Below, piece by piece: positions 8,938 to 17,296 of a DNA stretch of 64,000 bases (the first letter of the stretch is position 1; every line of letters begins with the position of its first letter). Both the position numbers and the translations under genes were made by a program. The notes below the pieces were generated by a model. It was not told the DNA's origin, ran no database searches, and was given only the letters and a program-made list of their open reading frames with translations. This stretch comes from JBEBVQ01 sp964527735 (GTDB taxonomy: Bacteria; Bacteroidota; Bacteroidia; Chitinophagales; Chitinophagaceae). Location: the NCBI GenBank assembly GCA_964527735.1, contig CAZGPG010000009.1:1-64000 (forward strand), given 5' to 3'.

Positions 8938-9795
8938 GTGAATCTTTTAGACCGTTTTATCAAAAGCAGAAACAGTAACCCGCTGGCTGAGATGGCCTTT
9001 GTAGATCATATCGAAGTGCTCCGCTGGCATATCATACGTTCCCTCATTGCATTGGTATTGGCCGCAATTGTTGTATGGGCGAATATCGAATGGGTCTTTC
9101 ATCATATTATTCTCGGCCCCACCCGGTCGGAGTTTATCTCATACAAAATACTCTGCGATCTGGGCAACCTGATCCACGTAGATGTGCTTTGCCTTGATGA
9201 AGTACGGTTGAAATTCCAGAACACCATGCTGGCCGGGCAGTTCATGATGAGCTTTTCCGTGGCGTTCATGATCGGGTTTATTGTGTCATTTCCCTATATC
9301 TTTTATGAATTCTGGCGGTTTATCAAACCGGCGCTGCAGGAAAACGAGCTGAAGCAGGCACGGGGGATCGTGTTCTGGTGCTCTTTGCTTTTCCTGACCG
9401 GGGTGCTGTTTGCCTACTTCCTGATCGCCCCTTTTACGATCAACTTTTTTGCCAATTACCGGCTGAGCGATCAGTTTGAGAATATCATTACCATGGCCAA
9501 TTATTACGACACGATGAGTGACCTGGTGCTGGGCGTGGGTATCGTATTCGAGCTGCCGGTGGTGGTTTACTTCCTGTCGAAGATCGGTTTGGTAACCCCA
9601 AAGCTGATGCGCGAAAAACGGAAGTATGCCATATTGATTATTTTTATTCTCGCTGCGGTCATTACTCCGCCCGACTGGTTTAGCATATGGTTGGTGGCAG
9701 TGCCCTTGCTGTTGCTCTACCAGATCAGCATTGCGATCAGCGAACGTGCACAAAAAGGAAGGAATAAAAAGGCATTAATCACCAAAAACAAATAA
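8938..9795 (+). CDS. tatC: Twin-arginine translocase subunit TatC
   Basis: Inner-membrane core subunit of the Tat pathway, which recognises twin-arginine signal peptides and exports folded proteins. The 285-residue product begins at GTG 8938. Residues about 20-30 (EMAFVDHIEVLRWHIIRS) are the TatC N-terminal signature, and about six hydrophobic helices follow. The loop FPYIFYEFWRFIKPAL is the conserved periplasmic/cytoplasmic F-P-x-x-x-Y-E-x-W motif, and VITPPDW marks the last part. It is two bases from rpiB and surely co-transcribed. TatA/B is not in the window. Confidence 0.95.
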   Translation: MNLLDRFIKSRNSNPLAEMAFVDHIEVLRWHIIRSLIALVLAAIVVWANIEWVFHHIILGPTRSEFISYKILCDLGNLIHVDVLCLDEVRLKFQNTMLAGQFMMSFSVAFMIGFIVSFPYIFYEFWRFIKPALQENELKQARGIVFWCSLLFLTGVLFAYFLIAPFTINFFANYRLSDQFENIITMANYYDTMSDLVLGVGIVFELPVVVYFLSKIGLVTPKLMREKRKYAILIIFILAAVITPPDWFSIWLVAVPLLLLYQISIAISERAQKGRNKKALITKNK

Positions 9796-9797
9796 AC

Positions 9798-10250
9798 ATG
9801 GAAAATAGTTTTGATAACCGCCTGCCTATTGCAATTGGCGCAGACCATGCCGGTTTTGAGCTGAAGGAAGCCGTAAAACGTCTGTTGCAGGAAGCCGGCT
9901 GGCAGGTGAGCGATAAGGGTACGCACAGCGCCGACAGTACTGATTATCCTGACTATGCACATGCGGTGGCAGCAGCCGTAGAGGCGGGAGCAGCTGCAGC
10001 CGGTATCCTGACCTGCGGCAGCGGCATCGGCGTCTGTATTGCGGCCAACAGGCATAAGGGCGTCCGGGCAGCATTAACCTGGAATGAAGAAGTGGCATCG
10101 CTGACACGGCAGCATAATAATGCCAATGTACTTTGCCTGCCCGCACGCTTTATCACAGAAGATCAGGCAGCAGCCATGGTACGCAGCTTTTTATCTACAC
10201 CGTTTGAAGGCGGACGGCATGAGCGGCGGGTGGATAAAATAGAGCTATAG
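9798..10250 (+). CDS. rpiB: Ribose-5-phosphate isomerase B
   Basis: RpiB interconverts ribose-5-phosphate and ribulose-5-phosphate in the pentose phosphate pathway. It has 150 residues, the usual length. IAIGADHAGFELK (Asp15, His16) forms the substrate-binding start, and the catalytic Cys73 sits in ILTCGSGIGV. NRHKGVRAAL and HNNANVLCLPAR are further family motifs. It starts two bases after tatC. The gene ends tail to tail with the regulator at 10334, with a GCTAAT-word repeat between them. Confidence 0.95.
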   Translation: MENSFDNRLPIAIGADHAGFELKEAVKRLLQEAGWQVSDKGTHSADSTDYPDYAHAVAAAVEAGAAAAGILTCGSGIGVCIAANRHKGVRAALTWNEEVASLTRQHNNANVLCLPARFITEDQAAAMVRSFLSTPFEGGRHERRVDKIEL

Positions 10251-10271
10251 GGGAATGAGATTTGATGTAAC

Positions 10272-10336
10272 AATCAGCTAATGAATTTCCCGCGATAGAC
10301 ATTAGCTAATCAGCATATTAGCTAATTGGCTAATTA
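10272..10336. repeat. GCTAAT-word inverted repeat
   Basis: Four variants of CAGCTAAT / ATTAGCTAAT lie between the convergent rpiB and response-regulator genes. The right end abuts the regulator stop codon (TAA followed directly by TTAGCCAATTAGC on the minus strand). It is AU-rich and can fold into an extended hairpin. Confidence 0.6.
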
Positions 10337-11044
10337 CACCGTAAACTTATATCCCACTCCCCTTACGGAATGGAAATGTTTCGGATGACGGCTGTCGTGC
10401 TCGAAATATTTACGGAAATTGAGGATGAAATTGTCAATGGTGCGGGTGGTAGGATAGACATTATAACCCCACACCACCTGGAGGATATGGTCGCGCGATA
10501 CGACCTCGTTCTTATGTTTCACCAGCAGCTTCAGCAAGGCAGTTTCTTTCTTGCTCAGCTCCTGCTTGTTGCCTTGTATATCAATACATTCGTGAGCGGC
10601 AAAATCAATCGTACAACGCCCGAAATGATAGACATCCTGTACGGTTTCAGGCTCTTTTATCTTTTTACTCTTGATGATCAGCTTTTCTACCCGCAGGAGC
10701 AGCTCTTCCAGGTTGAACGGCTTGGTGAGGTAATCGTCGCCGCCTTTCTTCAGACCTTCTACCCTGTCGGCGCCGGTATTGCGGGCAGAAAGGAACAGGA
10801 TGGGCACATCATTATGCTGCATCCGTATGGTTTCACAGACCATCAGCCCATCCATTCCGGGCAGCATGATATCGAGGATAATCAGATCGAAATATTCGTT
10901 TTTGACCAGCCGGAGCACATCCGGTCCGTTATCGGCAGTAGTAACCAGGTAACCTTCCAGCTCCAGATTGAGCTTCAGCGTTTCCCGCATACTTTCTTCA
11001 TCTTCAACAATCAGCAGCGAAGCCTTTTTTTCCTTTGCAGCCAT
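10334..11044 (-). CDS. OmpR/PhoB-type response regulator
   Basis: A 236-residue DNA-binding response regulator. The receiver domain has the acidic pocket VEDEES, the phospho-acceptor Asp58 in LIILDIMLPG, and the switch Lys in DDYLTKPF. The C-terminal winged helix ends in VRGVGYKFTV, typical of the OmpR family. No histidine kinase lies next to it, so the partner is elsewhere. Bacteroidota often keep such regulators near kinases of the RprX type, but no assignment is made. The stop codon touches a GCTAAT-word repeat. Confidence 0.93.
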   Translation of the reverse strand: MAAKEKKASLLIVEDEESMRETLKLNLELEGYLVTTADNGPDVLRLVKNEYFDLIILDIMLPGMDGLMVCETIRMQHNDVPILFLSARNTGADRVEGLKKGGDDYLTKPFNLEELLLRVEKLIIKSKKIKEPETVQDVYHFGRCTIDFAAHECIDIQGNKQELSKKETALLKLLVKHKNEVVSRDHILQVVWGYNVYPTTRTIDNFILNFRKYFEHDSRHPKHFHSVRGVGYKFTV

Positions 11045-11046
11045 AG

Positions 11047-11110
11047 TTTAATTGTTGAATCGTTTATTTGTTGAGTCGTTGAATCGATTAACCGGTCAAT
11101 CGGTTAAAAA
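11047..11110. repeat. TTGAATCG / CGGTTAA word repeat
   Basis: The word GTTGAATCG or GTTGAGTCG occurs three times, followed by GATTAACCGGTCAATCGGTTAA, which is itself an imperfect palindrome. The stretch fills the whole space between the ferredoxin stop and the regulator start. It resembles the other iterated-word repeats of the window but uses a different word. Confidence 0.5.
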
Positions 11111-11458
11111 TTATAAGTGAAGTTTTTCTTTCTTTTTCAGCAATTCATCCACAGTCTCCTGGTACATTTCATCCGGTACACAACAGTCTACCGGGCATAC
11201 GGCAGCACATTGCGGCTCTTCATGAAAGCCCTGGCATTCCGTACACTTATCCGGGACAATATAATAAATATCAACTGCAACCGGAGCATGAGGAAGATCG
11301 GCGTCAGTCACGGAGCCGTCCATTAGTACAAAATCACCTTTGACATTTGTTCCATCTGTAATGGCCCACTCCACACCTCCTTCATAAATGGCATTGTTCG
11401 GACATTCCGGTTCACACGCCCCACAATTTATACACTCGTCTGTTATCTTGATCGCCAT
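11111..11458 (-). CDS. Ferredoxin with two 4Fe-4S sites
   Basis: A 115-residue cytoplasmic electron carrier. The first cluster motif is C9-x2-C12-x2-C15-x3-C19 (CINCGACEPECPN). The second is C72-x2-C75-x8-C84-x3-C88, a spaced version found in FdxA-like and Chromatium-type ferredoxins. A 45-residue insert separates the two motifs. It is divergent from the acyl-CoA reductase gene across 67 bases, and a promoter (TTTG, 21 bases, TAACTTTG) fits the ferredoxin direction. The neighbouring reductase suggests, but does not prove, a redox link. Confidence 0.92.
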   Translation of the reverse strand: MAIKITDECINCGACEPECPNNAIYEGGVEWAITDGTNVKGDFVLMDGSVTDADLPHAPVAVDIYYIVPDKCTECQGFHEEPQCAAVCPVDCCVPDEMYQETVDELLKKKEKLHL

Positions 11459-11489
11459 AATCGGGTACTGAATTTAGTTTATGTCACCA

Positions 11490-11522
11490 CAAAGTTACAA
11501 TTTCGCGTACAGAAAACACAAA
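11490..11522 (-). promoter_or_regulatory. Promoter of the ferredoxin gene
   Basis: On the minus strand TTTG (11522-11519) is followed after 21 bases by TAACTTTG (11497-11490), matching the Bacteroidota TTTG-N19-21-TAnnTTTG pattern, 31 bases before the ferredoxin ATG. Confidence 0.5.
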
Positions 11523-11525
11523 GAC

Positions 11526-12521
11526 ATGACCGCTTTAGCAAACAGAACAGCACTCATGGCCCGGCTCGGGGCCTATATGCGCTCTGATGATACAACCTGG
11601 CAGGAGGTTCGGGAGCAGGCTGTTATCAGCAATCCCTGGTTTACCCGCGAGAGCATCAACCATGCTGTTGACAGCATTGCCGGCGCCTTCCTCGACCGTG
11701 AAAAGCTCGACAACTGGGCAGGACTTTACCCTGCGTCCGGCGGGATCCGTACCATAGGGATCATTATGGCCGGCAACATTCCGCTGGTCGGCTTTCATGA
11801 TCTGCTATGCGGCTTTATAAGCGAACATCGTCTGGCTATCCGGCTATCGTCCAAAGACAATATCCTGCTTCCTCACCTGATCGGGAAGCTGACAGAGTGG
11901 GAGCCTTCCGTAAAAGAAATGATCGTCATACAGGAGATGCTGAAAGGCTGCGACGCCTACATCGCTACCGGCAGCAATAACTCGGCACGGTACTTTGAGC
12001 AGTATTTCGGAAAATATCCGCATATCATCCGGCGAAACCGTACTTCCGTAGCCGTGCTTACCGGTGACGAAACACCCGAAATGCTGCAGGAGCTGGCCAA
12101 AGACGTCTTCATCTACTTCGGGCTGGGATGCCGCAATGTTACCCAGCTCTGCGTACCGGAAGGCTACGATTTTTGGCAATTGCTGGATGTGTTCCGCACT
12201 TACGAAGACCTGATACACCACAATAAATACAAAAACAATTATGATTACCATCTGGCGCTGTACCTGCTGAACAGGATCCCCTATCTTACCAACGATAGTC
12301 TGCTGCTCGTAGAGAATAATCTGCCGTTCTCCCCGGTAAGCGTACTGCATTACAGGTATTATACCGACAGGCAGACACTACTGCAGGAGCTTTCAGAAAG
12401 CGGGGACATCCAGTGTATTACCGGCGAAGGCGGCATACCGTTCGGAACTACGCAGCAACCTTCACTGACGGATTATGCAGACGGGATTGACACGATGCAA
12501 TTCCTGACGACATTGCCGTAA
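11526..12521 (+). CDS. LuxC-type acyl-CoA reductase
   Basis: Long-chain acyl-CoA (acyl-thioester) reductase family, PF05893, NADPH-dependent, giving a fatty aldehyde. The start at 11526 gives 331 residues. An in-frame ATG at 11481 exists but lies inside the divergent ferredoxin promoter. Visible family features are GIIMAGNIPLVGFHDLLCG, RLSSKDNILLP, TGSNNSARYFEQYF, and FIYFGLGCRNVTQL with the likely catalytic Cys. No luciferase or luxD/E gene is nearby, so a role in aldehyde or lipid metabolism is more likely than bioluminescence. The exact substrate is unknown. Confidence 0.85.
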   Translation: MTALANRTALMARLGAYMRSDDTTWQEVREQAVISNPWFTRESINHAVDSIAGAFLDREKLDNWAGLYPASGGIRTIGIIMAGNIPLVGFHDLLCGFISEHRLAIRLSSKDNILLPHLIGKLTEWEPSVKEMIVIQEMLKGCDAYIATGSNNSARYFEQYFGKYPHIIRRNRTSVAVLTGDETPEMLQELAKDVFIYFGLGCRNVTQLCVPEGYDFWQLLDVFRTYEDLIHHNKYKNNYDYHLALYLLNRIPYLTNDSLLLVENNLPFSPVSVLHYRYYTDRQTLLQELSESGDIQCITGEGGIPFGTTQQPSLTDYADGIDTMQFLTTLP

Positions 12522-12529
12522 GGGCGATA

Positions 12530-13198
12530 TTATGAAGCGTTGGGGATACTGCCGATAATAATTTTATTCAGCCCGAACTCCAGCACAGTATATTGCGGAA
12601 ACACCGTCCCGATGCGTCTGCGGAAAGTCAGCCATTCATCTATCTGCTCTACCATATAATTCATGACAAATCTGCCGCCCGGATTGATACTATCCCGGCA
12701 TTGACGGAGAAACGTTTCCCCGGAGATTTCTTCAGGAACAGTTCTACCGATAAAAACATCCACGATCACCAGATCGTAGAGACGCGATGCATTACGTCTC
12801 ATATACGTACGGGCATCAGCACAAACCGGGATGACCTCTGTCGCAGCGTTTGGGGGCAGGCATTGTAATGCGAGCAGGAGTACATCTTCATCTATATCCA
12901 CCATCGTAACGGAAGCAGGGCGTATCTCCATATCATGCAGGACATGTACAGCGCTGGCGAGGCCTGTACCAAGCAATAAGACATCTTTAAGTGCCGGCAG
13001 GGTATCACGCATTGCCTCAAATGCCGTTACCATCGGGCGATACTTATGCCCGTCGGAATACAGTGCATTGCGGGTGGCAAGCTGCAATCTGTTGTTATAG
13101 AGCAACAGTTCCAATGCCGGATTAATGTTTCCGGGCAGTTTCTTTATGCGGACCGGATACAGATAACTCAGTAATCGTTTATAGAGCGGAACGTGCAA
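12530..13198 (-). CDS. Spermidine-synthase-like methyltransferase-fold protein
   Basis: A 222-residue protein with a Rossmann fold of the SpeE type. DVLLLGTGLASAVHVL is the glycine-rich cofactor loop, VTMVDIDEDVLLLA carries the acidic residue that binds the ribose, and YDLVIVDVFIG is the catalytic-side strand. It is shorter than true spermidine synthases (about 280 residues) and lacks an obvious N-terminal beta domain, so polyamine synthesis is not assured. The stop faces the acyl-CoA reductase stop eight bases away. The start is 11 bases from the plsY stop, which suggests co-transcription from plsY. Confidence 0.75.
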   Translation of the reverse strand: MHVPLYKRLLSYLYPVRIKKLPGNINPALELLLYNNRLQLATRNALYSDGHKYRPMVTAFEAMRDTLPALKDVLLLGTGLASAVHVLHDMEIRPASVTMVDIDEDVLLLALQCLPPNAATEVIPVCADARTYMRRNASRLYDLVIVDVFIGRTVPEEISGETFLRQCRDSINPGGRFVMNYMVEQIDEWLTFRRRIGTVFPQYTVLEFGLNKIIIGSIPNAS

Positions 13199-13209
13199 GG
13201 CCAGCCTGT

Positions 13210-13854
13210 TTAATCCCGGTAACGGCGGAAACGGGAACGCTTGCGGAACATAGGCACCTTATTTTCATTGCCATGGAGTAAGCGCCCGATATTCTTGTAA
13301 TGCGTCAGCACTACCAGGCAGGCCGTGGCAATAGCAAAAAGACGGTAGCTCAGCTCCGGCATTCTGAATATAAACAGTATCAGCAGCGGAAATGCAATGC
13401 TGGCGCAGATAGAACTTAAGGAAACATAGCGGGTCAGGAACAGCATCAGCAGAAAAACCGCGACAAGGCTCACGGCAACAGCGGGCTGGATAGCGAGGAT
13501 CATACCGAACAAGGTCGCAATCCCTTTCCCCCCACGAAAATCTGCCCATATGGGGAAGATATGTCCCAATACGGCAACCAAGCCGAGCACTACCTGCAGG
13601 TTGGTGATCTGCTCACTATCCCAGGCATAGGATGACAGCAAAGAGAGCTTTACTGCGAGAAATCCTTTCACCATATCCCCCAGCATCACCACGGTTCCTG
13701 CCCGTGAGCCCAGCACTCTGAATGTATTGGTCGCGCCTGCATTACCACTGCCATGCTCCCGGATGTCCGTTCCGTACACCGACTTACTGATCCATACCGC
13801 TGTAGGTATCGAGCCGATCAGGTAAGCCAATACAATCATCGTTGCTATAAACAT
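13210..13854 (-). CDS. plsY: Glycerol-3-phosphate acyltransferase PlsY
   Basis: Integral membrane enzyme that acylates glycerol-3-phosphate from acyl-phosphate, the first step of phospholipid synthesis in most bacteria. It has 214 residues. The signature GSIPTAVWISKSVYGTDIR followed by GSGNAGATNTFRVLG (motif 1) and DFRGGKGIATLFG (motif 2) is clear, with about five to seven hydrophobic helices. A TATATTTG box lies just upstream at 13884-13877. The SpeE-like gene follows 11 bases after its stop. Confidence 0.95.
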   Translation of the reverse strand: MFIATMIVLAYLIGSIPTAVWISKSVYGTDIREHGSGNAGATNTFRVLGSRAGTVVMLGDMVKGFLAVKLSLLSSYAWDSEQITNLQVVLGLVAVLGHIFPIWADFRGGKGIATLFGMILAIQPAVAVSLVAVFLLMLFLTRYVSLSSICASIAFPLLILFIFRMPELSYRLFAIATACLVVLTHYKNIGRLLHGNENKVPMFRKRSRFRRYRD

Positions 13855-13876
13855 ATTTTCTTTCGGTTGGGAAGAA

Positions 13877-13884
13877 CAAATATA
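13877..13884 (-). promoter_or_regulatory. Putative -7 box for plsY
   Basis: TATATTTG on the minus strand matches TAnnTTTG, 22 bases before the plsY start. TTTG motifs upstream are at shorter than usual spacing. Confidence 0.4.
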
Positions 13885-13940
13885 GTGTTTTCAAAACAAA
13901 TCCTGATCCGGGGAGTACAGTTGAATCAATCATTTAATTT

Positions 13941-14006
13941 AAAAATGTGACAAATGTGGGAAATGTGATGGGATATTCGTCACATTCAACACATTTGTCA
14001 CATTAA
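13941..14006. repeat. ACATTTGTCACATT inverted repeat, copy 1
   Basis: Left arm AAATGTGACAAATGTGGG, right arm CACATTCAACACATTTGTCA plus CATT. The arms are inverted and each is made of the iterated word ACAyTTGTC/ACATT. It sits 17 bases past the prmA stop and 86 bases before the plsY start. A near identical copy is at 27798-27874. Confidence 0.7.
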
Positions 14007-14023
14007 TTTGACCATTTTCAAAT

Positions 14024-14848
14024 TTATATAGTCTTTTCAAAGTCCAGTAATAACCAGTTATTTCCGGTCTGCCGTTCATGCAAGACAAATCCGGCTCCGG
14101 CTGCCGTTTCAGAAACAACATCTGCATCCTGCAGTAACAAACCACTCATAAATATCCTGCCGCCCAGCGCCAGCCTCCGGTAAAGCTCGGACATCGATTC
14201 AAGCAGGATGTGTCGGTTAATATTGGCCAGGATCATATCGTACGATCCGGGAGGAATTGAGCCGAGCGTACCATGTAAGACCGTAATATCCGGGCAGCCA
14301 TTAGCGACGATATTTTCCTGTGCATTTTCGTACGCCCAGGCATCATTATCCACAGCATGTACCACTGCGGCGCCGAGTTTGGCTGCAAGTATGGCAAGCA
14401 CCCCGGTACCGGTACCGAAATCCAGCACTCTTTTTCCCTGGAATGGCGCCTGCCGCATCTGTGCGATCATCAACCGGGTGGTATCATGATGCCCGGTTCC
14501 AAAAGACATTTTCGGTGTGATAATGACCTCATAGGGAGTCGTCACGGCCATTTCATGGAAGCCCGCGCGTATGGTACAGAAATCATCAACCACAACCGGA
14601 GCAAATTCCGATTCCCACCGGGCGTTCCAGTTCTGATCCGGGATCATCTCATGCCGGACGGGTTGTATGCCCAGTTCCTGTCCGAGCCGATTTGCAACAT
14701 CCATAAGCTCGTCGCTAAATGGCGCATAAGCGTATAAAAAAGCGTCATCTTCTTCAAACCCTTCAAAATCAAGGTTAATCAGCGATGCCAGCAACATGTC
14801 CCTGCGCTCCCGTTCAGATACGGGAAATGAGAATTTCAGATAATCCAT
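14024..14848 (-). CDS. prmA: Ribosomal protein L11 methyltransferase
   Basis: PrmA trimethylates lysines of ribosomal protein L11 with S-adenosylmethionine. It has 274 residues. The N-terminal domain (about 1-100) has the FEEDDAFLYAYAPFSDE stretch and ends in RAGFHEMAVTTPYEVIITPK. The catalytic domain shows MSFGTGHHDTTRLM, VLDFGTGTGVLAILAAKLGA (SAM site), VDNDAWAYENAQENI and ILANINRHILL. The motif set and order are diagnostic. A TACCTTTG box lies 15 bases upstream. The product ends FEKTI, directly followed by an ATTTGAAAATG repeat word. Confidence 0.93.
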   Translation of the reverse strand: MDYLKFSFPVSERERRDMLLASLINLDFEGFEEDDAFLYAYAPFSDELMDVANRLGQELGIQPVRHEMIPDQNWNARWESEFAPVVVDDFCTIRAGFHEMAVTTPYEVIITPKMSFGTGHHDTTRLMIAQMRQAPFQGKRVLDFGTGTGVLAILAAKLGAAVVHAVDNDAWAYENAQENIVANGCPDITVLHGTLGSIPPGSYDMILANINRHILLESMSELYRRLALGGRIFMSGLLLQDADVVSETAAGAGFVLHERQTGNNWLLLDFEKTI

Positions 14849-14862
14849 GCGTATATAGGCCG

Positions 14863-14870
14863 CAAAGGTA
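14863..14870 (-). promoter_or_regulatory. Putative -7 box for prmA
   Basis: TACCTTTG on the minus strand, 14 bases before the prmA start, fits TAnnTTTG. No -33 element at standard spacing was found. Confidence 0.4.
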
Positions 14871-14887
14871 CATATATTCCCTGTCCC

Positions 14888-14913
14888 GTAGAGGCAATCT
14901 TATATGATTGCCC
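14888..14913. repeat. GTAG-led palindrome (GCAATC type)
   Basis: GTAGAGGCAATC, 6 bases, GATTGCCC. It belongs to the GTAGRGGC palindrome family and is followed by a degenerate second hairpin at about 14923-14940. Confidence 0.6.
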
Positions 14914-14950
14914 AAAAAACGCAGGGCATCCTGTGTAATTGTCCTAATAG

Positions 14951-14982
14951 AAAAAGGGCAATCCTACGCAGGATTGCCCTTT
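14951..14982 (-). terminator. Terminator of the porE-like gene
   Basis: A perfect 12-base stem (AAAGGGCAATCC / GGATTGCCCTTT, six-base loop) followed on the minus strand by UUUUCU, 19 bases after the porE-like stop. The stem uses the GGGCAATCC core of the GTAG-led repeats, so it may be a repeat recruited as terminator. Confidence 0.85.
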
Positions 14983-15000
14983 AACAAAAATATTAGAGGA

Positions 15001-17190
15001 CTAAGGATTCACACGGCTGCCGGGATTACCGTAATCCGATTCCGTATCAACACCTCCGTCTGATTCGTAATTATATTTATTAGGATCGATCTGCAGATTT
15101 CTCTGCTGCTCACCCAGGGTACCGATTGCCGCACTGTTGAAGATCATGTGTCTTTCAGGGTCTTCAGCAATAATGCGCAATTCAGTACGTCTGTTGGCCT
15201 GACGCCCATCCGGATTGTCCCTGCCATTTACCTGATTGGGAGCAGTCGGATGTGCTTTTCCGAGTCCTTTGGCAGACATTTTATCCACAGGGATGCCGGC
15301 CTGCTCGAGATAAGATAATACAGACTGTGCACGACGCTGGGAGAGATCCATATTATATTTTTCAGAACCTTTACCATCGGTAAACGAATATATCTCAACA
15401 CTTAATGCCGGGTTATCGTTCATGAAATGCACCAGTGTATCCAGGGAAGCGTACGATTCAGGACGCAGCGTTGCTTTGTCAAAGTCATAGAGGATATTGC
15501 TTACACGGAATGTCCCGTCCAGACCAATTGTATCCATATAGATGGTCAGCGATACGGTATCATCAGGGTCAGTACGTTTCACCTCCATTGTATTTACCGT
15601 AGCCCGGGTGGTGGTAAAGCGGTATTTATCGCCTGTAAACACATAGGCATGACCGCGGGAAAGGTTAAAGGAAAAGTCGCCGTCTGCGCTGTTATACACT
15701 TTTTCCGTTCCTCTTTCATCCACCATTTTCACAACCACTTCTTCCATCCTGGAGCCGGTTGTACGATTGATCACCTTTCCGATGACCATCAGGCGCGGCT
15801 CATACTGTACACGCCAGATATCGTCGCAGCAGGTAGGGTTCTTCAATGCCACCGAACCGATCCGGTTGGAGACTACATAAGCATCCGGCTTGCCAACGGG
15901 ATCATTAATATAATACAGTTCGTCGGCAGAGGTATTGATCGGGTATCCCAGGTTAGTGAGGTTACCATAACGTGACGGTCCGCCTTCTGCCGAGAAAATA
16001 TCAAATCCACCCATCGTTACCCATCCGTTGGAAGCAAAATAGAGCTTGTTGACACGGCTGTCATAATACGGTGTGATTTCATCGCCTTCCGTATTAACGG
16101 TCTTACCCGCATTCTGCGGACGACGGTAAGTACCGGAGCGGGGGTCGATGATGGAATACCATATATCGTATCCGCCACGGCTCTGCATTTTTCGGTTGGA
16201 AGAGAAGAAAAGTACTTCTTTCTTGCCTACGTTCGCTACAAAAGGCTGTGTGCTGGATCCTTCGCCGTTAATATCGTCTCCGAGCGCGCGTGGTTCCGTC
16301 CAGGCAGATCCCTCAAATTTGGAAACATATATCTTACACTTCACCTGCATGGAGTCTTCCTCCATGCACCGGGTAAAATAGAACCGGTCTCCGCCCGGGC
16401 TGAATACACCATTACCGACATGTGATTTGGGGCTGTTGAAATTCCCGTCGACGAACGGCAATGCCCACTGAAAGGAATCGACCTGCTCCACGCGTTCGAA
16501 TTTCTTGGAAACGAGGAACCGTGACATATATTCCGAGCGTTTCCTTTTATCTACTTCAATGACACTGTTCTGTACCATGCTAGAGAACAGCAGCGCCGTA
16601 TCTCCAAGCGGGTAAGGAGCAGACTCCGTATATGCACTATTCACATTAGGGCCTGCATTCACAACATTCACCGGCATAGGATCCTGCATAGATTTTACAG
16701 CCATATAGCATCCGTCAATTTCCCGTTGTGCACGCTTTTTCAATGCCTTATAGGATTTGGGATTATCGTCTATAAACTGCTGGAATACCCCAACTGCTTC
16801 ATCATAACGCGCCTGCATTTTAAGCATAATTGCCTGTTTATACACCGCTTCGGGGTAAAGCTTCGGCGCTGCTGCATAAACCGAACCATAATGCTCTGCC
16901 GCAGGAACATAATCCCGGGTATACCAGTAGCACTCTGCCAACTGGTACATCAAATACGGATTCCGCTCCTTTTCTGCCAGTAACTGATGATAATACTCTA
17001 TAGCATTAAAATAGCTACCAGCGCGGAAAAGACCATCTGCCCAGCGAAGCTTTTTGTAATAGGGCAGCTGCGCCACAGGATCATTTGCCTTATTCCTGTA
17101 TTTCTCTTTGTTTTGCTGCTGAGCATTTGCATCAAACTGAACCGTAACAAGGACTGTCGCCAGAATTAATAGCAGCCAATTTTTTCTCAT
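15001..17190 (-). CDS. porE: PorE-like OmpA-family protein (TPR, PD40, CRD, OmpA)
   Basis: A 729-residue exported protein. After a signal peptide (residues 1-23, ending DANA) come TPR-like helices (about 40-170), a WD40/PD40 beta-propeller (about 190-460), a carboxypeptidase-regulatory-like domain (about 467-540, starting MVIGKVINRTTG) and an OmpA peptidoglycan-binding domain (from NILYDFDKATLRPE, with NMDLSQRRAQ and NRRTELRI). This order matches PorE of the type IX secretion system, which links the PorP-containing outer-membrane complex to peptidoglycan. No lipobox Cys is present, unlike what I recall for the Porphyromonas protein. It lies downstream of porP/sprF. Paralogous OmpA-SprF pairs exist in gliding bacteria, so the exact role is open. 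Confidence 0.8.
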   Translation of the reverse strand: MRKNWLLLILATVLVTVQFDANAQQQNKEKYRNKANDPVAQLPYYKKLRWADGLFRAGSYFNAIEYYHQLLAEKERNPYLMYQLAECYWYTRDYVPAAEHYGSVYAAAPKLYPEAVYKQAIMLKMQARYDEAVGVFQQFIDDNPKSYKALKKRAQREIDGCYMAVKSMQDPMPVNVVNAGPNVNSAYTESAPYPLGDTALLFSSMVQNSVIEVDKRKRSEYMSRFLVSKKFERVEQVDSFQWALPFVDGNFNSPKSHVGNGVFSPGGDRFYFTRCMEEDSMQVKCKIYVSKFEGSAWTEPRALGDDINGEGSSTQPFVANVGKKEVLFFSSNRKMQSRGGYDIWYSIIDPRSGTYRRPQNAGKTVNTEGDEITPYYDSRVNKLYFASNGWVTMGGFDIFSAEGGPSRYGNLTNLGYPINTSADELYYINDPVGKPDAYVVSNRIGSVALKNPTCCDDIWRVQYEPRLMVIGKVINRTTGSRMEEVVVKMVDERGTEKVYNSADGDFSFNLSRGHAYVFTGDKYRFTTTRATVNTMEVKRTDPDDTVSLTIYMDTIGLDGTFRVSNILYDFDKATLRPESYASLDTLVHFMNDNPALSVEIYSFTDGKGSEKYNMDLSQRRAQSVLSYLEQAGIPVDKMSAKGLGKAHPTAPNQVNGRDNPDGRQANRRTELRIIAEDPERHMIFNSAAIGTLGEQQRNLQIDPNKYNYESDGGVDTESDYGNPGSRVNP

Positions 17191-17232
17191 GTGCTTACGC
17201 GTTATTATTGGGGATAAAAGTATAAATTGATT

Positions 17233-17275
17233 TAAAAAAAAGAAAGGGGATGGTCATTTTTATTTTCCACCCTTT
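17233..17275 (-). terminator. Possible attenuator between porP and porE-like genes
   Basis: On the minus strand an AAAGGGTGG / CCATCCCCTTT stem with a two-base bulge is followed by CUUUUUUUU. It lies 22 bases after the porP stop, so part of porP transcription may stop before the porE-like gene. Confidence 0.5.
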
Positions 17276-17296
17276 TCTCCTGCTTATTTACCTGGT

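Noticed and set aside
11111..12521. Bioluminescence (lux) locus
   Set aside because: Only a LuxC-family reductase is present. No luciferase, LuxD or LuxE is near.
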